From an uncultured Opitutaceae bacterium (lineage in GTDB: Bacteria > Verrucomicrobiota > Verrucomicrobiia > Opitutales > Opitutaceae), in the NCBI GenBank assembly GCA_903929355.1, contig CAIYUN010000063.1, positions 1 through 53,220 on the forward strand: a DNA stretch of 53,220 bases, written 5' to 3'. The notes beneath the pieces were generated by a model that saw nothing but the letters and a program-made list of their open reading frames with translations, ran no database searches and was not told the origin of the DNA. Shown piece after piece: positions 35,288 to 44,287 of this stretch. The position numbers and the translations under genes are program-made. The first letter of the stretch is position 1. Each line of letters begins with the position of its first letter.

Positions 35288-36523
35288 TCACGTCTTCATT
35301 TCCTGCTGGAACAAGGCGAGCAACGCCCCCGCATTCCGCCGTGCATCGAAGTTCGCTTCCACCCAGTGCCGCGCCGCGGCACGCAGCCGCTCCGCCCGCG
35401 CGTCATCGTTGGCGAGCGACTGCAGCTCCTCCACCCAGCGTGCCGGCTCCTCGGGGGGCGCGACCAGCCCCGTCACCCCGTCGGTGATCGCCTCGGTCGT
35501 GGCGGCGGCGGGCGAGGTGATCACCACCACGCCGGCGGCCATCGCCTCGGGAATGACATTGGGGAGACCGTCGCGGTCGCCGCTCGGCGCGACGACCCCG
35601 GTGTGCAGCAACCCGTCGGCCCAGGCGAGCAGCTCCGCGATTTCCGCCTGAGGCCGGTGTCCAAGCAACCGCACTTCGTCCGTCAGGCCGAGGGTGGCGA
35701 TTTGCCGCTCCAGCTCCGCCCGCAGCGGACCCTCGCCCGCGATGCGCGCCACAAACGCCACGCCCGCCGCCTTAAGGGCGGCGTAGATGCGTACTTGGTG
35801 ATCGAGGCCCTTTTTGGGCACCAGCCGTGCGACGGCGAGCAGGCGTAGGGGCGCGCGGGCTGGGCGCAGGGGTTTCAGGGCGGGCAGGGACATCAGCCCG
35901 CGGCGGATGACATGGATTTTTCCCGCCGGGACGCCGCGTTCGAGCAGGGTGTGGCGGCCCATCTCGGTCGAGGTGCGGACAAACCGGGCGGGCCCGAGTT
36001 TTTCCGCCAGCCACCAGTCGCCGCCATGATCGTAGAGGTCGTAGGCGTGCGCCGCCGCGCTGTAGGGCTGGCCGTTGAGGCGCCAGAGCAGCCACGCCGC
36101 CGTGGCCGGGCCGCCGCTCCAGACGGCGTGGGTGTGCGCCGGCGGCTGCCGGCGAAACTCACCCGCGTGCAGGCAGGCGAAGGCCGCGCCCAGCATGTTC
36201 TCCCAGAAATTGAGCCACGACGGCGCGCGTCGCACCGCGAGCCCGCCCACCAATTCGCCGCACAGCCGGGGATGGCGCAACGCGGTCACGGGGATCATCC
36301 AGACGAGCGCGAGCAGTTTCCATTTGGGGAAGTTCGCGACCGGCTGGCCGTGAAAATTTCCGCCGCCGCCCCACATGGAATACAACCGCAGCCGGACGCC
36401 CACCGCCTGCATGGCCTCGACCTCGCGCTGGAGAAACGTCTCCGTGGCTTTCGGGAACGTGGTGAAAAGACAGGCGATCTCGGGCGGTGCGGACAGCAAA
36501 GTCGCGCCAGCATGGGCCGTCAT
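35288..36523 (-). CDS. Family 4 glycosyltransferase (GT-B fold)
   Basis: A 411-residue protein from ATG 36523. The N-terminal half (IACLFTTFPKATETFLQREV) is the usual acceptor-domain start of GT4 enzymes acting in exopolysaccharide assembly. The C-terminal donor domain has LRLLAVARLVPKKGLDHQVR, RIAGEGPLRAELERQIATLG and VRLLGHRPQAEIAELLAWAD, then PSGDRDGLPNVIPEAMAAGV with the EX7E-type Glu (E in GLPNVIPEAMA) that holds the nucleotide sugar. It transfers a sugar from NDP-sugar in the cytosol. It is unusually isolated: no polysaccharide cluster is present. The open frame extends upstream past 36523 but through repeat DNA. Confidence 0.87.
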   Translation of the reverse strand: MTAHAGATLLSAPPEIACLFTTFPKATETFLQREVEAMQAVGVRLRLYSMWGGGGNFHGQPVANFPKWKLLALVWMIPVTALRHPRLCGELVGGLAVRRAPSWLNFWENMLGAAFACLHAGEFRRQPPAHTHAVWSGGPATAAWLLWRLNGQPYSAAAHAYDLYDHGGDWWLAEKLGPARFVRTSTEMGRHTLLERGVPAGKIHVIRRGLMSLPALKPLRPARAPLRLLAVARLVPKKGLDHQVRIYAALKAAGVAFVARIAGEGPLRAELERQIATLGLTDEVRLLGHRPQAEIAELLAWADGLLHTGVVAPSGDRDGLPNVIPEAMAAGVVVITSPAAATTEAITDGVTGLVAPPEEPARWVEELQSLANDDARAERLRAAARHWVEANFDARRNAGALLALFQQEMKT

Positions 36524-36932
36524 GGGCGCGCGGCAACGCTGCAATCCAACGAGGTCAGGCCATGGAAGACGGACAGAATTAAACGCAAAGACGCGAGAGG
36601 GGAGGGGTGCTCGGTGCTTCGTGCTAGGTTGCTGACTCGGCGAAAGACGGCCAGTTAACCGATGAAGACAATCTGAGGTGGAGCGCGTTGACCCCAACGC
36701 GCTGGGTCGGCGGTCAATCGAATCTGCCCGGGCCAGCTGAAGGCGCCTTGGGGTCAAGTCGCTCCACCTCGTCCAGAATCCAGCGACTGGCGTCTGGCAT
36801 CTTCCCTCTGCCCTTCCGCCCTCTGACCTCTGGCATCTGGCATCTGGCATCTGGCTTCTGACCTCTGACCTCTGACTTCCGCCTTGCCCGCTTGCGGCTT
36901 CCTGGGCAAGGGTAGTCGCAGCGCTGGGAGAC
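36524..36932. repeat. Repeat-bearing spacer between the GT4 gene and tRNA-Leu
   Basis: Includes AAACGCAAAGACGCGAGAGG (36581 on), the GAGGTGGAGCGCGTTGACCC unit (36673-36706) with a partial inverted echo CTTGGGGTCAAGTCGCTCCA (36749 on), and CTGGCATCTGGCATCTGGCA microsatellite-like text (36785-36890). No gene is seen. Confidence 0.7.
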
Positions 36933-37016
36933 GCTCGGGTGGTGGAATGGCATACACGACGGTCTTAGAAGCCGTTGCCGCAAGGCGTGCAGGTTCAAGT
37001 CCTGTCCCGAGCACCA
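36933..37016 (+). tRNA. tRNA-Leu (anticodon TAG)
   Basis: 84 bases with acceptor arms GCTCGGG and CCCGAGC, discriminator A and encoded CCA (37014-37016). The anticodon loop CTTAGAA at 36964-36970 places TAG at 36966-36968. There is a long variable arm typical of Leu (class II) and a T-arm with GGTTCAAGTCC. It reads CUA and probably other CUN codons. No integrase or attachment site was recognised next to it. Confidence 0.95.
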
Positions 37017-37564
37017 AGCCGTGCTGAACCAAGTCCTCAAGCCGGCGTGGAAAGCCCATGGTCTGTCATGAGTGACGAACCCCGCCACGCCGAAGACTAC
37101 ACCGCGGCTGATTTCCGAGGCACCGCCGCGGAAATCGTCCCAAGCCGTTCCGGTTCCTATTTTCCCGTTGGTCGCGCCGCCACCCGGTGGATGTTCATTC
37201 TTCATCCCTTTCCATCCTTCATAGCTTTCTGGCTTCTGAATTCCCCCCTCCGTATTTAAAGCTCCGTCCCCTTTGTGTCTCTTGTGCCTTTTCGTGGCCA
37301 ATCCTCCGCCTCCGTATCCGTAGGAATCCGTGTATATCCGTGGTAAAAAACTCCGTCCTTCCGTTCCTGCTCCTGTCAAACTCCGCCCCGTCCGTTCCAG
37401 CTTTCCTGATTTCCATATTCAAATTCCTTGGTCTGTCCTTAGCGCCTTCGCGCCTTCGCGCTAAAATTCCGCCCTCCGTTTTCTCAGTTACCTCCTGTAA
37501 AAAACTCCGTCCTTCCTGGTTTCCTGGCTTCCCCCTTAAATTCTCCGCCTTCATCCTTTCTCTC
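37017..37564. repeat. Intergenic repeat field after the tRNA
   Basis: Bases 37030-37200 are unique with no convincing gene. From 37220 to 37520 the same repeat units recur: GTATATCCGTGGTAAAAAAC (37330), the ~70-bp TTTCCATATTCAAATTCCTT unit (37405-37470) and CTTCGCGCCTTCGCGCTAAA. An ORF reading through this field into the next gene was not accepted upstream of 37565. Confidence 0.7.
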
Positions 37565-38470
37565 ATGCTTCCGCCCACCTTGCGGCTTCCCGCCTTCCTC
37601 GCCTGTGTCGCACTTCTCTCCGCCGCCGGCTGCCAGCGGGGGGGGAAGACCTACACGGTAAACCTCAGCGTGCCCGCCCGGGTCGGCGAGAAGAGCACCG
37701 TCGTCACGACCTCCACCACCAATCTGGCGACCATTGTGAAAATGGGCGTGGGCGACCAGGCCCCGATCCCCGTCAAGCAGCAGACCCAGACCCGTGTCGT
37801 GCGCCTCGAGGCCGAGGCCGAGACCTTGGCGGTGTTCCCCAACGGCAGCGTGCAAAAGGCCACCCTCACCATCAAGTCCCTGCGGGTCGCCTTGGATGAC
37901 AAGGCCGAGGCCGAGGTGCTTCCCGCCGGCGCCAAGGTGGTGGCGGAGGCGACCACCGACGGCCAGGTTGCCTTCACCGTGGACGGCCAGCCCGCCACGA
38001 ACGACATCGCCGCGACCCTCCGCCTCGTGTTTGAGCCCGGCAATCCGGCGCGCACCGACCAGGAAAAGTTTGGCCCGCAGGGCCCGGTGGCGTCCGGCGT
38101 GGTCTGGCCGATCAACGGCGCGCTTTTCGCCGGGCAGTTCCAGCAGGAATTTGGCGATGCGACCACCTGCGACGGCACCGTCCGGCTCGACGGCGTGACG
38201 GGCGAGGGTGACCACCAGGTCGTGGCGGTGTCCGGTGCCATCACGTTGCGCGGCCTCAAGGCCCCCCTGCCCGATCCGTTTGTGACCAAGTCCGGCGAGG
38301 GCCATTCCCTGCTCCAGGCCGCGGTGACGGCCGCCCATGTGGGGACGGACACGCTGAGCATGAGCCTGAACTTCAAGTTTGTGAGCGAGTCACCCGGCCC
38401 CAGTGGAGGTCTGCTCACCGCCACGATTGACATGGGCGGGAAACGGGAGAGCCGCGTGACGTATCATTGA
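37565..38470 (+). CDS. Secreted lipoprotein, unknown function
   Basis: A 301-residue protein from ATG 37565 with lipobox LLSAAGC (Cys about 22). The mature part is beta-rich with many Val/Thr alternations (TYTVNLSVPARVGEKSTVVT, VVRLEAEAETLAVFPNGSV, ATLTIKSLRVALDDKAEAEV). I do not recognise a family. The C-terminal half (GVVWPINGALFAGQFQQEFG; ITLRGLKAPLPDPFV) looks like a second beta domain. It is probably anchored in the envelope. It ends 274 bases before the apbE gene, with a repeat-like TTCTTGGTTCTGAGTTCTTG spacer between. Confidence 0.65.
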   Translation: MLPPTLRLPAFLACVALLSAAGCQRGGKTYTVNLSVPARVGEKSTVVTTSTTNLATIVKMGVGDQAPIPVKQQTQTRVVRLEAEAETLAVFPNGSVQKATLTIKSLRVALDDKAEAEVLPAGAKVVAEATTDGQVAFTVDGQPATNDIAATLRLVFEPGNPARTDQEKFGPQGPVASGVVWPINGALFAGQFQQEFGDATTCDGTVRLDGVTGEGDHQVVAVSGAITLRGLKAPLPDPFVTKSGEGHSLLQAAVTAAHVGTDTLSMSLNFKFVSESPGPSGGLLTATIDMGGKRESRVTYH

Positions 38471-38744
38471 CCCCGTAGCGGGGTGCTTGGGGCTTCGTTC
38501 TTGGTTCTGAGTTCTTGGTTGGGCCGCATCTCAATTTATTGTAGGCCGAGGTGCTGAATCGACGTGTCCTCCGAAGCTTTAGCGTAGGAGGAGGTAGAGC
38601 GCGACCGCCGGCGCGCCGTCCGGTGCTTGCAAGATGCCCCCTTGCTTGGAGCGGACAACGTTCAACCTTGAACATCGAATCTGCCCATGCCGGACTAAAA
38701 CGAAGAACTAAGCACCAAGAACGAAGAACCAAAAACCATGCCCC
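38471..38744. repeat. Spacer with TTCTTGGTTC text and a REP-like element
   Basis: GTCCTCCGAAGCTTTAGCGT followed by AGGAGGA (38564-38590) is a hairpin-forming repeat (TCCTCC/GGAGGA arms), flanked by TTCTTGGTTCTGAGTTC and its inverted partner GAACTAAGCACCAAGAACGA (38703 on). No gene. Confidence 0.65.
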
Positions 38745-40313
38745 ATGCCCCTTGACCCAAGAACGCTGGAATACCCCCGGCTGGCGCGGACGGCGGCGGC
38801 GGGGGTCACCGTCCTGATTGGGAGTGGGCCGGTGGTCCGGGCGGTTGGCGCCCCGGTTGCGGACGGTCCGGCGGAGCAGCAGCAGCTGGCTTCTGGAGAA
38901 TATGTCTTGGCCAGTGATGGCGTGCTTGGCACGTCCCTGGATTTGCTGGTCCATGCCTCGCGTCCCGGCGACGCCGTCCGTTGTCAGGTGGCCGTACTGG
39001 ATGAGATTGAACGGCTCCGTCGCATCCTCAGCACTTACGATCCGACCAGCGCGATCTCGATGGCGAGTGGGGTGGGTTGTCCTCCAAGCGCCGCCGGGGG
39101 GGCAACGGTTGTCCCGTCCGAGTTGCGCGAGGTCCTCGCGGCCTACGACCTTTGGTCCACCCGGACCGGGGGCGCGCTCGACGTCCGGCTCGGCCGGGTC
39201 GCCGCGCTCTGGCGGGAGGCCGGGCGGACCGGGTACGCGCCGTCGCCCGCCGAGCTTCGCGCGGCGCTGAGGGCACCGGATGCGCTCAATGTGGACGCCC
39301 TCGGCAAGGGCTTTATCATCGACCGCGCGGTGGACGTCGCCCGCCGGCTGGCGCCCGCCGGACTGCTGAACCTCGGCGGCGACCTCCGCGCCTGGGGCGA
39401 GGTCACCTGGGAGATCGGGGTCGCCGACCCGCGAAACCCCGCTGAAAACGCCCCCCTGCTCGCCACGTTCCCATTGCGCGATGCGGCGGTCGCCACCAGC
39501 GGCGGCTATGCACGCTTCACCACGGTGGCGGGCGTCAGGCAATCGCACTTGATCGACCCGCGCACGCTCCGCCCCGTCGACATCCTGGCCGGCGCGACCG
39601 TGATCGCCGCCGACTGTCTCACCGCCAACGCCCTGGCCACCGCCGGCTGCCTGCTCGACACTGCGCACACCCTGGCGCTGGCTGCGCGGCATGGCTCGCC
39701 GGGCCAGCTCCTCACCCGTGCGGACGGCATCGCGGGTGGTGGGATCTTCACTCCCGTGGGCAATGTGACCCACACCGGAAGCAACCCCGCCTTGTCTCCG
39801 CCTGACCCGGCACCCCCGGTGTCACCCCCGGCGTTGCCATGGCCCAAGGATTTTCAAGTCACCTTTGACCTGATGATCGGCCCGCCCAACGCAGCCGGCA
39901 ACCCGGGTGGGCGCGGCGGCAACCGTCCCTATATTGCCATCTGGGTCGAGGATGCGGACCACCAGATCGTCCGGACGCTCAGCCTGCTCGGCACCGAGTC
40001 CAACTACCGCAGCGACCTCATCGCCTGGCGCCGCGCCAGCGCCGGCACGAGCCCGGCGCTCCTCAAGGCGGTGACCCGTGCGACCCGCCCGAACGGCCTC
40101 TACCCTGTGACCTGGGACGGCACCGACAACCGAGACCGGCCCGTGCCGCAGGGCACCTATGCCCTCTGCATCGAGATCGACCATGAGCGCGGCCACCATA
40201 TCACGGCGAAAACCGCGATCACCTGTGACGACCGGCCCCATGTGCTCGAGTTCGCGCCCACGGCGGAGTCGGGCGCGTCGAAGATCGAATACGCGGCGAA
40301 GCCGAAAGGTTGA
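38745..40313 (+). CDS. apbE: FAD:protein FMN transferase (ApbE) fused to a DUF2271 domain
   Basis: A 522-residue protein. Residues about 50-345 are the ApbE fold: VLGTSLDLLVHA, LSTYDPTSAISM, LNVDALGKGFIIDRAVDVAR, LLNLGGDLRAWG, VATSGGYARF and HLIDPRTLRPV, followed by DCLTANALATA. ApbE links FMN to Thr of target flavoproteins. Residues about 365-510 form a second domain, FQVTFDLMIGPPNAAGNPGG, RPYIAIWVEDADHQIVRTL, TRPNGLYPVTWDGTDNRD, which matches DUF2271, a periplasmic domain of unknown role that is often encoded next to apbE. Here it is fused. No clear signal peptide is visible (residues 14-28 are weakly hydrophobic). A preceding ATG at 38738 is out of frame. Confidence 0.9.
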   Translation: MPLDPRTLEYPRLARTAAAGVTVLIGSGPVVRAVGAPVADGPAEQQQLASGEYVLASDGVLGTSLDLLVHASRPGDAVRCQVAVLDEIERLRRILSTYDPTSAISMASGVGCPPSAAGGATVVPSELREVLAAYDLWSTRTGGALDVRLGRVAALWREAGRTGYAPSPAELRAALRAPDALNVDALGKGFIIDRAVDVARRLAPAGLLNLGGDLRAWGEVTWEIGVADPRNPAENAPLLATFPLRDAAVATSGGYARFTTVAGVRQSHLIDPRTLRPVDILAGATVIAADCLTANALATAGCLLDTAHTLALAARHGSPGQLLTRADGIAGGGIFTPVGNVTHTGSNPALSPPDPAPPVSPPALPWPKDFQVTFDLMIGPPNAAGNPGGRGGNRPYIAIWVEDADHQIVRTLSLLGTESNYRSDLIAWRRASAGTSPALLKAVTRATRPNGLYPVTWDGTDNRDRPVPQGTYALCIEIDHERGHHITAKTAITCDDRPHVLEFAPTAESGASKIEYAAKPKG

Positions 40314-40430
40314 AACCCATGGGTTATGTGCTTGGTGCGGGGTTCTTGTTACTTGTCCATTGGTTCTTGTGCTGTGGCGGTGACTGGTTGGGATGGCGGT
40401 CGCCCCGATCCCACCTCAATCCCCCTTACC

Positions 40431-40667
40431 ATGAGCCAGCCCACTGTCGCCCAGAAATCCCCCTATGTGAAAGCCATGCCGGCCGGCACCTACTGGTGGT
40501 GCGCCTGCGGTCAGTCGAAGGGGCAGCCGTTTTGCGATGGCTCCCACAAGGGCACCGAGTTCACCCCGGTGAAATATGTGCTCACCGAGGCGAAGACGGT
40601 CGCCTGGTGCGGCTGCAAGCACTCCACCAACGGCCCCTGCTGCGACGGCTCGCACGCCAAGCTCTGA
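40431..40667 (+). CDS. CDGSH iron-sulfur protein with two clusters
   Basis: A 78-residue protein from ATG 40431. It carries two CDGSH motifs: CACGQSKGQPFCDGSH and CGCKHSTNGPCCDGSH. Each binds a [2Fe-2S] cluster with three Cys and one His, as in MitoNEET-related small bacterial proteins. It is probably a redox or iron-sulfur transfer protein. It follows apbE by 117 bases in the same direction and could share its transcript. The upstream in-frame region back to 40326 lacks coding character. Confidence 0.9.
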   Translation: MSQPTVAQKSPYVKAMPAGTYWWCACGQSKGQPFCDGSHKGTEFTPVKYVLTEAKTVAWCGCKHSTNGPCCDGSHAKL

Positions 40668-41038
40668 GCGGGTGCCCGGGGCGTGCTCAATCTCCTGTCA
40701 ACCCGCTTGGTGACCCTGGGGTCTCATTCTGGCTGATTCCGCACGGTTTCTCATTTGCGTGGCTTCGCGTTCATCCTAAATTCAGCAGTTGGACTCGGAG
40801 ATCACAGAGATAAAACCCGAGTTCACAGAGCAGAAATACATCGGAAGGAGGGGGGATTTGGATGTCACCCGGTGGATGCGGGTATTGCAGCCAGCACGGA
40901 ATCTTTAAGTGGTTCGCTCTGTGAACTCGGTGTCTGCACTCTGTGTTCTCTGTGTAATCCTTCTGCGCATTTTAGGTTCATACGCGGTTTCAAACCCCGT
41001 TCCTGATTTCCTGATTTCCAAATTTATTCAGGGATCCC
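40668..41038. repeat. Convergent spacer with an inverted CTCTGTG/CACAGAG repeat
   Basis: AGATCACAGAGATAAAACCC (40799 on) and GTTCACAGAGCAG pair imperfectly with GCTCTGTGAACTCGG (40917 on) and TGTGTTCTCTGTGTAATCC (40939-40957). TTTCCTGATTTCC text is at 41005. It separates convergent genes. No coding sequence is seen. Confidence 0.6.
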
Positions 41039-42502
41039 TCATTTCAGCTTCACGCGCAGCACCTGCGTCTCGCCGCCGCGGCTGATCAGCATCACAAACT
41101 CCGTCCGCGTGGGGTCGCCGTCGATGGCCGCCAGCTTGGCCACCGCTTCGGCAAAGGTTTTCACCGGAACCCCGTCGATCTCCTGGATCCAGTCGTCGGC
41201 CCCGAGGCCCGCCGCGCTCACCGGGGTGTTGGTCTTCACGAAGTGCGCGATGACCCCGGTCTGGTCGGCGTGCTTCACGCGCCGCACCACGCCGTCGCCA
41301 AAGACAAACTCGCGCACCGTCAGCCCGAGGTTTTCAAAATACTTGCGGTCGGCCTCGCGCGCGAGCTTGGGCTCGTCGCTCAGGGTGGCGGTCAACTCGA
41401 CCCGTTCGGTCCCGCGCAACACCGTGAAGGCAAATTTATCGCCGGGTTTGCGGATGTCGATCTGGCGCTCGAAATAGTCCACCGCCACCCGGTCGGGCTT
41501 CAACCGGGGCAGGGGCTTGCCGTCCACGGCGACAATGATGTCGCGCGGTTTCAGGCCGGCGGTCTCGGCGGGGCTGCCCTCCAGCACTTCGCTCACCACG
41601 CAGCCGGACTGGTTCACCAGATTGAGGAAGGAGGCCACTTCCGGGTCCATGGACTCGAGCCCGTAGGCGCCAAACCACGGGATGGGCCGGCCGTGGACGT
41701 CGCCGGGCACCCGGGCCAGCCAGGGGATGACCGCGGAGGCGAGCTGGAAGACGCGGCTTTCCTCCGGATCAATGAGCATGATCGGCATGCCGCTGCGCTG
41801 GGCGCGGGAAAACTCCACATAGCTCGAACCGAACCCGCCGACCGCCACGCCCTGGAAGGCGCCGTCGTGGTTGAACACCGGGAGGCCGGGCGCCGCCACC
41901 TCGGCGAGCGCGACGGCGGTGCGTTCGGGCAGCGACTGCACCATCGAGACCTTGGCGGTGAGGAGATAGGGCGTGTAGTCCTCGTCCTTGCCGCGCAGGC
42001 CGATGCCCCAGACCTCCTCGCCGGCCGCGGGCTCGCCGGTTCCGGCGGGGGGGCTGAACGTGGTCACCGGCGTGAGTCGCGCGCGCAACTTTTCCTCCAC
42101 CCGGATGAAATGCCAGCCGCTCAACCCATCCTGGCCCAGATAATCAGCCTTGGCAAAGGTCTCGGACGGCTCCCCCGGGATATGGACGTGGAAATCCTTC
42201 AATTGGGCGGGCGTCAGGCGCGGGCCGACGGTGTCGGGCGGTAGCGCGATGGTGCCGTTGGCGTCCGCCACCAGGCCGGAGACGGTCGTGGGCTGCCGGC
42301 CGAGCTCGGTTTCCGTGAAAAAATCCACCGCGACGACGGACTTCACCCGGTCCGACCAGAGGGCGGGCAGGTCGGCCGCGGCCAGGCAGGGGAGGGCGGT
42401 GAGGGTGAGAAGGGCGAGGGCCAGGAGGGGACGAAACGTGCCGCGCCGCCGGGCGTTCGGGGCAAATCCGGCGGATTCGCGGCGGGAGAAAGGGGTGGTC
42501 AT
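41039..42502 (-). CDS. Catalytically dead trypsin-like paralogue with two PDZ domains
   Basis: A 487-residue protein. The signal peptide has its hydrophobic core at about residues 25-43. Compared with the active protease encoded just upstream, the chymotrypsin-fold positions align but the triad is gone: the TNAHV position reads ALPPDTV, the Asp position GLSGWHFIRV, and GNSGGP becomes GLPVFNHDG. Two PDZ domains follow (SGCVVSEVLEGSPAETAGLK and GLGADDWIQEIDGVPVKT). It is probably a scaffold or regulatory partner of the active enzyme in the periplasm. The ATG overlaps the upstream stop as ATGA, so the two are translated together. Confidence 0.8.
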   Translation of the reverse strand: MTTPFSRRESAGFAPNARRRGTFRPLLALALLTLTALPCLAAADLPALWSDRVKSVVAVDFFTETELGRQPTTVSGLVADANGTIALPPDTVGPRLTPAQLKDFHVHIPGEPSETFAKADYLGQDGLSGWHFIRVEEKLRARLTPVTTFSPPAGTGEPAAGEEVWGIGLRGKDEDYTPYLLTAKVSMVQSLPERTAVALAEVAAPGLPVFNHDGAFQGVAVGGFGSSYVEFSRAQRSGMPIMLIDPEESRVFQLASAVIPWLARVPGDVHGRPIPWFGAYGLESMDPEVASFLNLVNQSGCVVSEVLEGSPAETAGLKPRDIIVAVDGKPLPRLKPDRVAVDYFERQIDIRKPGDKFAFTVLRGTERVELTATLSDEPKLAREADRKYFENLGLTVREFVFGDGVVRRVKHADQTGVIAHFVKTNTPVSAAGLGADDWIQEIDGVPVKTFAEAVAKLAAIDGDPTRTEFVMLISRGGETQVLRVKLK

Positions 42503-43815
42503 GGTTTTAGGATATGAAGGGAGAGCTGGTGTTCCTGCTGGGCCTCGATCAGGACGGGCGCAGGCATCCCGACAAAGGCATCATAGGCCTTTCTCGCCAC
42601 CTCCAACGAGACGATGGGCTCGTGGTTGATCGTGGTGATGATGTCGCCGCGACCGAGCCCCGCCACCGCGGCGGGGAATCCCGTCTGCGCCCCCATGACG
42701 ATCAGGCCGATGTCGTCGGTGAGCTGGTGGTCGCGCGCGAAGGCGCGGGAGACCTTGCGGACGGTCAGGCCCCATTTCTCAAAATCCCACTCCTCCCCCA
42801 GCCGGCTCTCGAGCCGCTCGGTGACCAGCGCCAACGTGGCGGTCTGGTCGCCGTGCTTGACGGAGAGCTTCACCGTGGCCCCGACCGCCTTGCTGGCAAT
42901 GAGGTCCTGGATGGGCGGCAGCTGCTCGGGAAAGCGGCCGTCCACCGGCGTCCCGTCCAGCGCGAGCAGGATATCCCCGGGGTGCAGGCCCGCCTTCGCG
43001 GCGGGCGAACCGGAGTCCACGCTGTTGATGAGGACCCCGGTGTTCTGCTTCAGCGCATTGGCATGGTCCAGAATCTGCAGCGGGCCCAGCACGACACCGA
43101 GGTAGCTGCGGGTGATGCTGCCGTCCCGCGCCAGCCCGGCGATCACGCGTTTGGCGACGTTGACCGGGATGGCGAAGGCGAGCTCGTTGGCGCCGATGTA
43201 GCCGCGGGCGTTGATGCCGACCACCCGGCCGTCATCGGTCACGAGCGGGCCCCCGGAGTTGCCGGGGTTGATGGCGGCATCGGTCTGGAGCCAGTTGTTG
43301 AACGCGCCGGTCTCGTAGCCGTCCACGCCGGTGTCGTCCTCAAAGAAGCGGCGGTTGTTGGAGATGATGCCATGCGTGACGGTGCGGGCCAGGCCGAAGG
43401 GCGTGCCGACCGCATAGACCGACTCACCCGGGAAAAGATCGTCGGAGTCGCCGAGGTCGGCGTGGGCGAATTTGAGACCGCGGCGTTTCACCTCCGCCAG
43501 GTCGAGGCGGAGGAGCGCGAGATCGGTCCAGTGGTCCCAGCCGACGAGCTTGGCCCCCACACTCTCCAGGCTGGCCAGGGTGATGCTCAGCTCGACCGAG
43601 CGCGGGCTGGCGACATGGGCGTTGGTGAGGATCAGCCCGTCGTCCGACAGGATGACACCGGAACCGACGCCGGCGGTGAAGCGTTTCACCCCGGACTCGA
43701 TGGAGACATCGCGCACGTCGATGCGGACGACGGCATCCTGCAGGCGGGTAAACCCGCGGGATACGGCGGCCGAGGCGACCAGGGGCAGGGCAAGAAGGAG
43801 GCAGAGCAGGCGCAC
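42499..43815 (-). CDS. HtrA/DegP-like serine protease with PDZ domains
   Basis: A 438-residue protein. The start appears to be GTG 43815, since the signal peptide MRLLCLLLALPLVASA begins there. The triad is complete: His67 in LTNAHV, Asp98 in TDLALLRL, Ser187 in NPGNSGGPLV. Two PDZ domains follow (TGVLINSVDSGSPAAKAGLH and GLIVMGAQTGFPAAVAGLG). It is a periplasmic protease/chaperone for misfolded envelope proteins, DegP-like. It is first in a two-gene unit with the catalytically dead paralogue. Upstream, on the same strand, lie a Pro-rich small ORF and the valine attenuator. Confidence 0.9.
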   Translation of the reverse strand: MRLLCLLLALPLVASAAVSRGFTRLQDAVVRIDVRDVSIESGVKRFTAGVGSGVILSDDGLILTNAHVASPRSVELSITLASLESVGAKLVGWDHWTDLALLRLDLAEVKRRGLKFAHADLGDSDDLFPGESVYAVGTPFGLARTVTHGIISNNRRFFEDDTGVDGYETGAFNNWLQTDAAINPGNSGGPLVTDDGRVVGINARGYIGANELAFAIPVNVAKRVIAGLARDGSITRSYLGVVLGPLQILDHANALKQNTGVLINSVDSGSPAAKAGLHPGDILLALDGTPVDGRFPEQLPPIQDLIASKAVGATVKLSVKHGDQTATLALVTERLESRLGEEWDFEKWGLTVRKVSRAFARDHQLTDDIGLIVMGAQTGFPAAVAGLGRGDIITTINHEPIVSLEVARKAYDAFVGMPAPVLIEAQQEHQLSLHILKP

Positions 43816-43979
43816 AGGAGACAGGAAATGGGAGGGAAGTGAGAAAATGACAAGCGGTTTGGAGGGAAAAAGTCGGCGGAATGGCTCCTCCGGGCCGACC
43901 GGGAGGCCGTTCCGAAATGGGCGTGCGGCACCCCGCCGCGGATGCCCGCGGCCTGCCTCGGCGCATTCATGTCATCGCC

Positions 43980-44186
43980 TCATCCCCGGACCACCAGCCT
44001 GAGGGGGATGATCCGGCCAAAATATTCCGGACTGAGATCGGGGCGTGGGCTGAGCACGAGCAGATCGTGCTCCGGCGCGCCTCCGGGTTTGGTGGGCGCG
44101 CCGCGCGGGATCGCGGTCGCCGGCGTGGGCGGGGTTCGTCCGCCGGGCGTGCGGCCCGGTGGGTGGAAGAGGTCGGTGGTTTTCAT
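43980..44186 (-). CDS. Small Pro-rich ORF downstream of the attenuator
   Basis: 68 codons from ATG 44186 (MKTTDLFHPPGRTPGGRTPP), ending LSPEYFGRIIPLRLVVRG. Codon use looks like coding for this genome (mostly G/C at third positions). The ATG lies 52 bases after the terminator T-tract. I recognise no family: it is not an acetolactate synthase subunit, IlvC, IlvD or LeuA start. It could be a genuine small protein controlled by the attenuator, the degraded front of a lost ilv gene, or chance. It stops 164 bases before the protease start. Confidence 0.4.
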   Translation of the reverse strand: MKTTDLFHPPGRTPGGRTPPTPATAIPRGAPTKPGGAPEHDLLVLSPRPDLSPEYFGRIIPLRLVVRG

Positions 44187-44237
44187 GGCTTGGGTGGTGG
44201 TGGTTGCCACCGCCGTTGCCAGCCGACCGGATAAAGC

Positions 44238-44271
44238 AAAAAGCCCCTCCGGTGACTGGCACCGGAGGGGC
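44238..44271 (-). terminator. Attenuator terminator hairpin
   Basis: On the minus strand GCCCCTCCGGTG and CACCGGAGGGGC form a perfect 12-bp stem around the loop CCAGT, followed by five T. It starts 16 bases after the leader-peptide stop codon and would end transcription before the downstream ORF. Confidence 0.92.
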
Positions 44272-44287
44272 AAATTCTTGGTTGGAA

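Noticed and set aside
36933-37016. tRNA-Leu as an integration site for the accessory genes
   Set aside because: No integrase and no repeated tRNA 3' end were found nearby; the accessory patch is 4 kb away.
37068-37259. Small ORF starting MSDEPRHAEDYTAADF just after the tRNA
   Set aside because: It runs into the repeat field within 40 codons and has no family support; it is possible but not supportable.
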